Origin: an uncultured beta proteobacterium
Lineage (GTDB): Bacteria; Pseudomonadota; Gammaproteobacteria; Burkholderiales; Burkholderiaceae_C
Assembly (NCBI GenBank): GCA_903906695.1
Contig: CAIVLG010000102.1
Span: 1-64,000, forward strand
DNA length: 64,000 nt
Reading direction: 5' to 3'
Shown: positions 1 to 8,508 of the stretch, in pieces
Layout: the number at the start of each line of letters is the position of its first letter
Numbering within the stretch: the first letter of the stretch is position 1
Made by a program: the position numbers and the translations under genes
Notes under the pieces: generated by a model
What the model was told of the DNA's origin: nothing
Seen by the model: only the letters and a program-made list of their open reading frames with translations
Databases searched by the model: none

Positions 1-175
1 AGACGCGCCAAAGGCATAGGAAGACCGCCGCCGCAGGGCAACTCCTGATCAGCGGGTTAATAGCAACCGTTCGCATGATTGACCTTACTGTCAAGTCAAC
101 TATATTTATTGCGGTCAACCATTTCCAGGAACTGGTATCCAATATCCTGACGACATAAACCAACGGGAGGTCGCA

Positions 176-679
176 ATGAACAGAAGTGCCATATTTGGTC
201 GGATGCCGCTTCAGCATCTCTCGATCAACAATCTTATTCAATTTGGTGACGATCTTTCCGTCGGGCATGCTGCAGTCGACGCGCAGCACAGGGCAATATT
301 CAATCTGGGAGCCAAGGTTCACGAAGATTGGCGCACTGGGGGAAGCATCGATATTTTGCGTCCAGCTGTAGACAAGCTAAATGACCTCATGCATGCACAC
401 TTCGCTTTTGAGGAGCGAACGCTCGATGCAATCGGATACCACGACTTGAAGAACCATGCTGCCGAACACCGCAGCATGCTTGACGAGTTGTCGATCATGC
501 ACGATCGATTTCGTGGCTTCAAAGGTGGCTTAGAAACCCGCGGCGGTTCTTTGCTGGCCCCGGGCTGGCCGATCATGCAATTCGTTCTCGGGTTCACTGT
601 GGGTCACGTGATGAGTAGCGACCTGAGTTACTGCCAAGCACTCATTGCCAATCGAGACCAAGCGCAAAGTATCGGCTGA
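176..679 (+). CDS. Bacteriohemerythrin-like protein
   Basis: Hemerythrin pattern: VGHAAVDAQHRAIFNL ... HAHFAFEERTLD ... HAAEHRSML ... GHVMSSDLSY; RBS-like gggagg upstream of ATG. Confidence 0.85.
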   Translation: MNRSAIFGRMPLQHLSINNLIQFGDDLSVGHAAVDAQHRAIFNLGAKVHEDWRTGGSIDILRPAVDKLNDLMHAHFAFEERTLDAIGYHDLKNHAAEHRSMLDELSIMHDRFRGFKGGLETRGGSLLAPGWPIMQFVLGFTVGHVMSSDLSYCQALIANRDQAQSIG

Positions 680-796
680 TCTTGCAAGAAAATTTCTTTG
701 TAGTCTGAGCGGCAGATAGCGAGTCGCTGCATAGAATATGTCGTGACACCGCCACAAAATCGCTATAGTTATGCTGTTGAAACGTGGAAACAAATT

Positions 797-1825
797 ATGA
801 AGAACAGCGAGAAGAGTCTCTGGTCCGTAGTCCCGCCGGCACGCAGTCGTCGAATTGAAATCGCTTTCCAGGCACTGTGTGCCGCTGTATGCGTCTTTGC
901 TCTGGTCGGACCGGCCAGGAGTGATGAGACAAACTGGTCACAATCGATCTCGATCGGCACCGCAGCGCCGGGCGGAAGCTATCACGCCTACGGTGCACAA
1001 CTGGCGAAGATATTGACTCGCGAACTGGGCTTGTCTTTCGGTGAACAGCTTACCGAAGGGCCAATTCAAAATGTTCAATTGATCGAATCTGGTGCGGCAC
1101 AAATCGGCTTTGTCACGATGGGGGCTGCGCTGCAGGGCTGGAATGGCACTGAAAGTTGGACCAAAGGTCAACAGTTTCGCTCACTGCGAGTGCTGTTTCC
1201 GATGTACGACACACCCTTCACCTTCGCTGTTTTGAAAGGCTCCCCAGTTCGCTCTCTGTCAGATCTGAACGGCAAGCGCATCGGCGCCGGACCCAGTGAA
1301 GGGACTGCCGGTTTCTATATCCCCAAGTTCTTGAAAACTCTGGGCATCGACGCAGACATCACATTTGGCACCTATGCGGAACTGGCAGCGCAATTGGAAA
1401 AAGGCCAGATTGATGTGTTGGCAGCAGCGGCTGGTGCGCCATTTCCCGCACTGGCAGGACTCGATGCCAAGAAGTTGCTTCGCTTCATTGACATTAGCAA
1501 GAGCCAAATCGTCGCATTGCGGCTAGCCATGCCCGAACTGGCACCGTCTGTGGTTCCGGCGGGAGTTTACCCCTCGTTGATGAAGGACTATGCGAGCGTA
1601 GGACTGTTCAACTTCGCCGTAGCCAGGAGCGACATGCCAAACAGTCTGGCTTACAGAATTGTCGAAGCCGTCTTTAAGAATCGGGATGAACTGGTCAGCG
1701 CGCACGCCGCAGCATCCGAAACAATTCCGGCCAACTTCTCTCGCAACACTTTCATGCCCTACCATCCGGGCGCCAATCGCTATTTCAGCAAAGTCATGAC
1801 CCAGGGAACTGTGCAAGGCGATTAG
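797..1825 (+). CDS. TAXI family TRAP transporter solute-binding subunit
   Basis: SIGTAAPGGSYHAYGAQLAKIL ... GAAQIGFVTMGAALQG ... LNGKRIGAGPSEGTAGFY typical of TAXI receptors; N-terminal signal-like segment; ORF extends to 743 but ATG at 797 fits better. Confidence 0.8.
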   Translation: MKNSEKSLWSVVPPARSRRIEIAFQALCAAVCVFALVGPARSDETNWSQSISIGTAAPGGSYHAYGAQLAKILTRELGLSFGEQLTEGPIQNVQLIESGAAQIGFVTMGAALQGWNGTESWTKGQQFRSLRVLFPMYDTPFTFAVLKGSPVRSLSDLNGKRIGAGPSEGTAGFYIPKFLKTLGIDADITFGTYAELAAQLEKGQIDVLAAAAGAPFPALAGLDAKKLLRFIDISKSQIVALRLAMPELAPSVVPAGVYPSLMKDYASVGLFNFAVARSDMPNSLAYRIVEAVFKNRDELVSAHAAASETIPANFSRNTFMPYHPGANRYFSKVMTQGTVQGD

Positions 1826-1837
1826 TGAGAGTGTTTC

Positions 1838-2482
1838 TCAACTCTTGGTGCGCCGAAAGCGCGGAACTTCGGGCGCGCTGGCGCGCTGCAACTGCATCAA
1901 GTTGCTGTTTCCAACTTCGAGTCTGACACCGTTCTTCTTGGCACATTCGATCAGTTGATCAAGGTAGAGCGACCGTTTCCTGGATTCCAACGCTCTTTGT
2001 TGGGCTATTCTTGAACTCTGCCAAATCGAACCGAAGATCAAGGACGCAGGCCCACTGATGATTGCCGCGACGTAATTCCATTGGGTTCTGTTCCAACCAG
2101 GAACCGGCTCGGTCGCCAGTAATATGAAAAAGATTATTGGCCACATGCAAGCCAGTGCAAATGCACACCGACCAATCCATGGCACGAGCTGCCCCTGCTC
2201 TTGCACGCCTTTTACCCAGTTCCAAACCTGGCCAGTATCAAGATTTTCAATGTAGACATGCTCGCCCGGGCCGGATCCGTCAAATGCTCCCCAGAGCAAG
2301 AAGACACGACTTCCCTCTTGAAATCTCAGGCCCGTGTGCCCCAGATCCGCGGTCATTTCAGCGCCAGATTCACTCTTCAAGACAACTGAAGCGGCACTGC
2401 CAGAGGACCGCGACTCAGCCACCGAAGGTCGTTTGCTTCTTGCGACAGTGCCGGTAAAGGCCATCACCCACGGATCAGACAT
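1838..2482 (-). CDS. Hypothetical membrane protein with two predicted TM segments
   Basis: Complete ORF with hydrophobic stretches CAFALACMWPIIFFILLA and YVAAIISGPASLIFGSI; no family recognised. Confidence 0.55.
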   Translation of the reverse strand: MSDPWVMAFTGTVARSKRPSVAESRSSGSAASVVLKSESGAEMTADLGHTGLRFQEGSRVFLLWGAFDGSGPGEHVYIENLDTGQVWNWVKGVQEQGQLVPWIGRCAFALACMWPIIFFILLATEPVPGWNRTQWNYVAAIISGPASLIFGSIWQSSRIAQQRALESRKRSLYLDQLIECAKKNGVRLEVGNSNLMQLQRASAPEVPRFRRTKS

Positions 2483-2559
2483 TTGTACCCTAAGTTACGC
2501 TTCCATTTTAGTCGAGTCATCCTTCGGCGCGCAAATGCTGACAGACCGGCCAGTCGCTG

Positions 2560-3246
2560 TCAACGATCTCGCTCAATCGCCCTGCTGACATCGCGTGGAT
2601 TCAAGCCATACATGGCGGCAAACTCGGCGGGGGTCTTACCGCTGTTCCTGAAAGCGCTTCGCAGCGCATCCTGTCTTGCCAGAGCTTGATCACGCTCCGC
2701 GAAGGCTTCGTCCAGCAAGGTATTGGCCTCAACATCATGAGTCTGAATCCGAACCAAATAGTCCTGGCGCGACATACCGGAGGCCTCGAACGCAAGCATC
2801 AACTGCTTGCGCAACTTGGGGCGCAGGTCTTCAGCGCTGAGACCACGCCGACGACGCGCCAATTCAATCAGGGCCTGATAAACATGTTCAGGAGCCACAG
2901 GCTCCACCGGATCGCCCTGCAGGTCGTGGCGGGGCTTGCGCTCGGCAATGCTTTTCAGGTAGGGCGTGGACCGAGTATGCACACCAAGCGCGGCCTTCAG
3001 GCTGGTCCGTTCCAGATGTTCCGGATGCTTGGCCAACAATTCCTGAAAAATGCCAAGTTTCAGTGGCAGAAAGTCGGCACCAAACAACTTCGGATAGAGC
3101 TCAAACAGCGTCTCCAACACGGGCCGCACCGCCTGGCGACGGCTGGCGGTGCTGGGCTGATCACTGATTGGTGTTGACGCGGGGCCGGTCTGTTCTGTCG
3201 CAGCCGTAGCAGAGCTCGACCAATGGGTGTCAGAAACCATCATCAA
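2560..3246 (-). CDS. ProQ/FinO domain RNA-binding protein
   Basis: ProQ/FinO-like core: LFELYPKLFGADFLPLKLGIFQELLAKHPE ... LKAALGVHTRSTPYLKSIAERKPRHDLQGDPVEPV. Confidence 0.85.
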   Translation of the reverse strand: MMMVSDTHWSSSATAATEQTGPASTPISDQPSTASRRQAVRPVLETLFELYPKLFGADFLPLKLGIFQELLAKHPEHLERTSLKAALGVHTRSTPYLKSIAERKPRHDLQGDPVEPVAPEHVYQALIELARRRRGLSAEDLRPKLRKQLMLAFEASGMSRQDYLVRIQTHDVEANTLLDEAFAERDQALARQDALRSAFRNSGKTPAEFAAMYGLNPRDVSRAIERDR

Positions 3247-3824
3247 GACGGGTCAAGCCCCAGGAATTCAGCCAGCGCGGCAGTGCTCAAGGCCCCGTCC
3301 CGGCTCACCGTCTGCCCGGTCTTCAGATTCTTGGCGACCACAAAAGGCACCGCTTCGGCGCCAAAACTGTTCAGCATTTGAGTATTGTTCTTGATCGCCT
3401 GTTCAACCTCGGCAGCGACACTGCTAGAGGCCGAGATGCCCCCCCTGCCGGCCAGCAAGGAGGCTTCGTGTTCGGCCATCAAGGCGCCTGGGTCAGTGGC
3501 TGTGAGCAAGGCTGCACCCTGGGCCGCACTGGTGGCATTGATCATGCCGACCGGGATCCAGACAAACTTGACTTTTCCATGCAATGCTTCGGACGCCTGC
3601 CAAAGATGACCGCAATGGGGGCACTGACTGTCAAAAAAAACGTAAACCGTGTTGGCACTCATCAGCGAACCAACCGCAAAGCCTTTGGCTTGCGCAGACA
3701 CGATTGCCAAGGATACCTCGCGCTTGGCAGCGGCTGCCGGTTTGGCGGACTCCTGGGGCGAGCAAGCACCGAGCGAAAGGCTGATGATCAGCAGGGATGA
3801 GAATAATAGTCGATCAATTTTCAA
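3243..3824 (-). CDS. DsbC/DsbG-like thioredoxin-fold lipoprotein
   Basis: Lipobox-like LSLGACS; active site FFDSQCPHCGHLW (CPHC); TTG start at 3824. Confidence 0.75.
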   Translation of the reverse strand: MKIDRLLFSSLLIISLSLGACSPQESAKPAAAAKREVSLAIVSAQAKGFAVGSLMSANTVYVFFDSQCPHCGHLWQASEALHGKVKFVWIPVGMINATSAAQGAALLTATDPGALMAEHEASLLAGRGGISASSSVAAEVEQAIKNNTQMLNSFGAEAVPFVVAKNLKTGQTVSRDGALSTAALAEFLGLDPS

Positions 3825-3936
3825 GGAATACCTCTATGCACGCGGCAACCACAAACCTGACAATTTGCGTGCTTCTGGGCATGAATCTTACCGTGGAAGA
3901 TGGATTGATGTCGGCGGGCTGGCATACTCTGACCCG

Positions 3937-6606
3937 GTGAAAGACGCAATCAACTCCCCACTTGCTGCGGTGCCCCTGACCCAGCCCGACGTGCATGCCA
4001 TGACGAAGGCTTGCACCTCTGCCGCCGGGCATTTCGACGAGCTTCGTGGAATCGCAAGCTGCGCCTACCCGCCGGACGGGAATGCTGCCATCGATGCAAA
4101 TGCGAATGGCCAGCCATTGACAGTGGCGTGGCAACAATTCTTTGATGCATTGTCGAGTCAGGGCGGGCTTGAGCTAAGCCAGCGCTGGGCAAACTTGCAA
4201 CGCCAGATTCGGGACAACGGCGTCACCTACAACGTTTATGCGGATGAAGGTGGACCGCAACGGCCATGGTCGATGGACCTGTTTCCCCTGCTGATAGAAC
4301 CAAAAAGCTGGCAACAGATTGAAGCCGGCATCCTGCAACGGGTACGCCTATTGGAAAAGGTGATGACCGACGTCTATGGGCCGCAGCAATTGCTGGAGCG
4401 TGGCCTGCTGCCGCCGGCCCTGGTGCAGGGGCATCCCGGCTACCTGCGCGCCATGCACAACGTCAAACCCGTGGGTGGCACCCATCTGCACATCGCAGCG
4501 TTTGACCTGGCGCGCGGACCGGACGGTAACTGGTGGGTAGAGAGCCAGCGTTGCCAGGCGCCTTCGGGCTTTGGCTACCTGCTGGAAAACCGGTTGGCCA
4601 TTTCCGCCCAGTTTGAGCAGGCGTTTCAGACCATGCATGTGCAGCGACTGGCGGGCACCTACCGGGCCTTGATGGACAGTCTGAAGCAAATGAGCCCGGC
4701 TGGAGCCGAATCCCATTTGGCCCTGCTCACGCCCGGCCCTTACAACGAAACTTATTTTGAGCATGCTTATCTGGCCCGCTATCTGGGATTGACGCTGGTT
4801 GAGGGCTGCGACCTGATCGTGCGTGACCAGCACCTTTTTTTGAAGACGCTCAAAGGCCTGGTGCCAGTGCACGGCCTGATCAAGCGTGTAGACGATGAGT
4901 ACCTGGACCCGCTCGAACTGCGCGCCGACTCGACCCTGGGCGTTCCGGGTCTGTTGCAGGCTATTCGTGCCGGTCATGTGCTGCTGGCCAACGCCCCCGG
5001 CTCGGCATTTCTGGAGTCGCCAGCGCTGCTGGCCTTCTTGCCAGCCTTATCGCGCCACTTGCTGAACGAAGAGCTGAAACTGCCAGCACTGGCTACCTGG
5101 TGGTGTGGAGAGCGTTCAGCCATGGAGGAAGCCTTGCCCCGCTTGCGCGACTGCGCCATCAAGTCGACCTACCCGAGCTCGCTGTTTCATGCCCATTTTG
5201 AGTCGATCATGGGGCTTTCCCTGCCAGCGCGCGAACTGGACGAATGGGCGGGTCGCATCGTGCGTCAGTCCGAGGATCACACGGTCCAGGCCTACGTCCC
5301 GCTTTCACAAATGCCGACGTGGCAACCAGCGGGCAATGCCGACTCGGGCCGGGTGCTGGCGCGCTCGGTGATGCTGCGCGTCTTTGTGGTCTCAGACGGA
5401 GTGCAGTCCTGGCGCGTGCTGCCGGGCGGACTGGCGCGCATCACCGGTAGTGACCCCAACCGGGCCTCCATGCAACGCGGTGGCAGCAGTGCCGACGTCT
5501 GGGCGCTGACGCGGGGCGCAATCGACAGTACCACGCTGCTGCAGCCGGCCCTGACACCAGCCGTCATGGCGCAGCGCAAACGGCCTGTGACCAGCCGCGC
5601 AGCCGAGAATCTATTCTGGCTTGGCCGCTACAGTGAACGCACCGAAAACGCGATCCGACTGGCACGGTTGGCACTGGAGTGCCTGAACGGCGAAGATCAG
5701 TCGTCAGCGCCACTCTTGACATGGCTTGGCAAAATGGCGGTTTCCAATACGCTGGTCCTGCCCGGCGTGCCGACGCCAGTCCAAGCGCGCCGCGTGTTCG
5801 AGCGCTCGTTGATCTCAAGTCTCGCCAGCACCGAGGGCGCCACCAGCGTCGGCTATCACCTGCGTGCTCTGAAGATGGCGGCTGCCAGCGTACGCGAACG
5901 TTTGTCGCAGGAGCACTGGCGTGTCATTGTGCGTGCCGAAGAAGATCTGTTTTCGCGTTGCGCGGCACTCTCTAGCGGCGCTGACTATTCCTCGCTGGCC
6001 GCCTTGCAGGTGCTCAAGAATACCAGCGACCAGATGGCAGCGATCACTGGCGCGCAGACCGATCACATGACGCGTGACGACGGCTGGCGCCTGCTTAGCA
6101 TCGGGCGTCACATCGAGCGACTTGGTTTTCTTGCAGCTTCGCTGCTAAGCGGTTTTCAAACCAGTTCCGTTCATACGACCGGCGGCTTCGAGGCCATGAT
6201 GGCGCTGTTTGACAGCACCATCACTTTTCACGCGCAGTACCAGCAAAGCCGTGACCTTGCCGCCCTGATCGATTTGCTGGTGCTTGATCGTGACAATCCT
6301 CGTTCCCTGTCATGGGTCGCCCAGACTTTGCGCGGACGCCTTGCCAAGCTGGCCGGCAGCGCGCCCGATGAACTCAGCTCCCTTTCATTGCTGGTACCGG
6401 ACCCGGCAAGCTGGAGTCTGGCGCAGCTGTGTGAAGCGCAGCCCCTTCACAGCGCATCGGCGGCGGATGGACCAGACGCCGTTCACTACTTTGCACTGAA
6501 CGATTTGCTGCTGCAATGCACTGCTGCTGCCTTCAGGGTATCCAACGACATCAGCACAACCTATTTCACGCACTCGACCGCGTCGAACCAGAGTATGGGG
6601 ACCTGA
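3937..6606 (+). CDS. Circularly permuted ATP-grasp (type 2) / alpha-E domain fusion protein
   Basis: N-terminal half MDLFPLLIEPKSWQQIEAGILQRVRLLEKVMTDVYGPQ resembles COG2308; C-terminal half AENLFWLGRYSERTENAIRLARLALE resembles COG2307 (alpha-E). ORF is open from 3649; GTG at 3937 is my preferred start. Confidence 0.8.
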   Translation: MKDAINSPLAAVPLTQPDVHAMTKACTSAAGHFDELRGIASCAYPPDGNAAIDANANGQPLTVAWQQFFDALSSQGGLELSQRWANLQRQIRDNGVTYNVYADEGGPQRPWSMDLFPLLIEPKSWQQIEAGILQRVRLLEKVMTDVYGPQQLLERGLLPPALVQGHPGYLRAMHNVKPVGGTHLHIAAFDLARGPDGNWWVESQRCQAPSGFGYLLENRLAISAQFEQAFQTMHVQRLAGTYRALMDSLKQMSPAGAESHLALLTPGPYNETYFEHAYLARYLGLTLVEGCDLIVRDQHLFLKTLKGLVPVHGLIKRVDDEYLDPLELRADSTLGVPGLLQAIRAGHVLLANAPGSAFLESPALLAFLPALSRHLLNEELKLPALATWWCGERSAMEEALPRLRDCAIKSTYPSSLFHAHFESIMGLSLPARELDEWAGRIVRQSEDHTVQAYVPLSQMPTWQPAGNADSGRVLARSVMLRVFVVSDGVQSWRVLPGGLARITGSDPNRASMQRGGSSADVWALTRGAIDSTTLLQPALTPAVMAQRKRPVTSRAAENLFWLGRYSERTENAIRLARLALECLNGEDQSSAPLLTWLGKMAVSNTLVLPGVPTPVQARRVFERSLISSLASTEGATSVGYHLRALKMAAASVRERLSQEHWRVIVRAEEDLFSRCAALSSGADYSSLAALQVLKNTSDQMAAITGAQTDHMTRDDGWRLLSIGRHIERLGFLAASLLSGFQTSSVHTTGGFEAMMALFDSTITFHAQYQQSRDLAALIDLLVLDRDNPRSLSWVAQTLRGRLAKLAGSAPDELSSLSLLVPDPASWSLAQLCEAQPLHSASAADGPDAVHYFALNDLLLQCTAAAFRVSNDISTTYFTHSTASNQSMGT

Positions 6607-7568
6607 TGAAGCTGCAAATCACCCATCAGACCCGTTACGACTACCAGCCGGCGGTTGAAACGGCCCAGCATATGGCCTACCTGCAGCCGGTCAGCACGGC
6701 GTATCAACAGCTTAGCAGCCATTTCCTGACAGTAAGCCCGACACCGTCGCAAATGACGCAAGCGGTGGACGTCTTTGGCAATCCACGCTGCTTTTTTTCG
6801 CTGCAAACCCCGCACACCGTGCTTGATGTGGTGGCCCGCAGCGTAGTGAGTACCGTGAATCGCGCCTTGCCTGCCAGCAGCGTCAGCTGGGAACAAACGC
6901 GCGAACTGTTTCGCTATCGGTCGGATGGACATTTTCACAGCGCCAACGAATTTGTATTTGCCTCGCCCTTTGTGCCGCGAGAGCCGGAATTTATCGCCTA
7001 TGCCCGCCCCAGTTTCACGCCCGGCGCCGACGTGCTGGCAGTGGCCAGAGACCTGATGCATCGGATTCACGACGATTTCAGATATGAAAGCCAGAGCACA
7101 CAAATCAACACACCGGCACGGGTGGCGCTGGCCCAGCGCAAGGGCGTCTGTCAGGACTTTGCCCACATCATGATTGCCTGTCTGCGCGGCATGGGCGTCG
7201 CAGCGCGCTACGTCAGCGGCTATTTGCTGACCGAGCCGGCGCCCGGTACTGTCAAACTCACCGGCAGCGACGCCTCCCACGCCTGGGTGGCGGTTTATGC
7301 GTCCGATCTGCCACCTGGCCAGCGTTGGTGCGATTTCGACCCGACCAACAACCGCTGCGGCTGGCATTCACCCGGCGCAGACTATGTGACGCTGGCCAGC
7401 GGACGCGACTTTTCAGATGTATCCCCGATTCGGGGCGTCATTCACGGCGGCAGCAGCCATACGTTATCGGTTGGCGTCACGGTGCAGGCGCTGGCTGAAG
7501 ATACCGCGCAGCTCTACCAGCCAATGCCCAGCTTGCAGCAACAAACCCAATCGCAATCCCAGAACTGA
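6606..7568 (+). CDS. Transglutaminase-like cysteine peptidase family protein
   Basis: MKLQITHQTRYDYQPAVETAQH; catalytic-type GVCQDFAHIMIACLRGMGVAARYVSGYL ... SHAWVAVY ... WCDFDPTN. Confidence 0.88.
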   Translation: MKLQITHQTRYDYQPAVETAQHMAYLQPVSTAYQQLSSHFLTVSPTPSQMTQAVDVFGNPRCFFSLQTPHTVLDVVARSVVSTVNRALPASSVSWEQTRELFRYRSDGHFHSANEFVFASPFVPREPEFIAYARPSFTPGADVLAVARDLMHRIHDDFRYESQSTQINTPARVALAQRKGVCQDFAHIMIACLRGMGVAARYVSGYLLTEPAPGTVKLTGSDASHAWVAVYASDLPPGQRWCDFDPTNNRCGWHSPGADYVTLASGRDFSDVSPIRGVIHGGSSHTLSVGVTVQALAEDTAQLYQPMPSLQQQTQSQSQN

Positions 7569-7579
7569 GAGGTAGAACC

Positions 7580-8035
7580 ATGAGCATTTACGCCAAACTG
7601 AGCGAGTTCCAGATTACCCTGCCAGCGGTCGCGACCCCGGCTGCCGCCTATGTGCCGTTTGTCCAAACCGGCAATCTGGTCTTTCTAAGCGGTCACATCG
7701 CCAAGAAAGACGGCAAGCCGTGGGTGGGCCAACTCGGCAAGAACATGAGCACCGCAGAGGGTCAGGCAGCAGCGCGCGCCATTGCCATCGATTTGATGGG
7801 TACCTTGCAGGCAGCGGTCGGTGATCTCAATCGCGTCAAGCGCATCGTCAAAGTGATGTCACTTGTCAATTCCACCAGCGAATTTACCGAGCAGCACCTG
7901 GTGACCAACGGGGCCAGTGAACTGATCGGCCAGGTCTTCGGCGCCGCCGGTGCGCACGCCCGCAGCGCCTTCGGTGTAGCGCAGATCCCGCTGGGCGCCT
8001 GTGTTGAAATCGAGTTGATTGCAGAGGTGATTTAA
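7580..8035 (+). CDS. RidA family protein (YjgF/UK114-like)
   Basis: YVPFVQTGNLVFLSGHIAKKDGKPWVGQLGKNMSTAEGQAAARAIAIDLM ... FGAAGAHARSAFGVAQIPLGACVEIELIAEV. Confidence 0.85.
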   Translation: MSIYAKLSEFQITLPAVATPAAAYVPFVQTGNLVFLSGHIAKKDGKPWVGQLGKNMSTAEGQAAARAIAIDLMGTLQAAVGDLNRVKRIVKVMSLVNSTSEFTEQHLVTNGASELIGQVFGAAGAHARSAFGVAQIPLGACVEIELIAEVI

Positions 8036-8508
8036 AACCGATTGACCACCTGCCCCTGCACTGCCCGCAACTGCGCGGCAGTGACACGCTGCGGGGCGAT
8101 CTCAGCCAGCGGCAGCAACACAAAGGCGCGCTCGTTCATACGCGGATGGGGAACGACAAGGGCGGCGCTGGCGATGCGCGCATCGCCGTAGGTCAAGACA
8201 TCAAGATCGAGTGTTCTGGGCGCATTGCGACTGCTGCGCTCGCGCCCGGCCAAATGCTCGATTCTCTGCAAAGCAGCCAACAAATTCGGCGCGCTCAGGG
8301 TGGTTTCAATTTCGACGACAGCATTCACATAGTCAGGGCCGCTGGAGTCCACTGGCGCGCTGCGGTACAGGGACGAGCGCTTGAGCAGGCGCACACCCTC
8401 AATGGCGGAAATGTCCAGAATGGCCCGAGCCACGCTTGCCGAAGGATCACCAAGGTTGGCACCCAACGCGATAAAGGCGTTAACCCTGGCGCGCGCCACG
8501 CTTCTCAA
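8032..8508 (-). CDS. folK: 2-amino-4-hydroxy-6-hydroxymethyldihydropteridine pyrophosphokinase
   Basis: FIALGANLGDP ... SSLYRSAPVDSSGPDYVNAVVEIET ... RTLDLDVLTYG ... VVPHPRMNERAFVLLPLAEI. Confidence 0.93.
   Translation of the reverse strand: MRSVARARVNAFIALGANLGDPSASVARAILDISAIEGVRLLKRSSLYRSAPVDSSGPDYVNAVVEIETTLSAPNLLAALQRIEHLAGRERSSRNAPRTLDLDVLTYGDARIASAALVVPHPRMNERAFVLLPLAEIAPQRVTAAQLRAVQGQVVNRF

Noticed and set aside
6561-7367. 268-aa minus-strand ORF
   Set aside because: Antisense to the transglutaminase-like gene; shadow ORF
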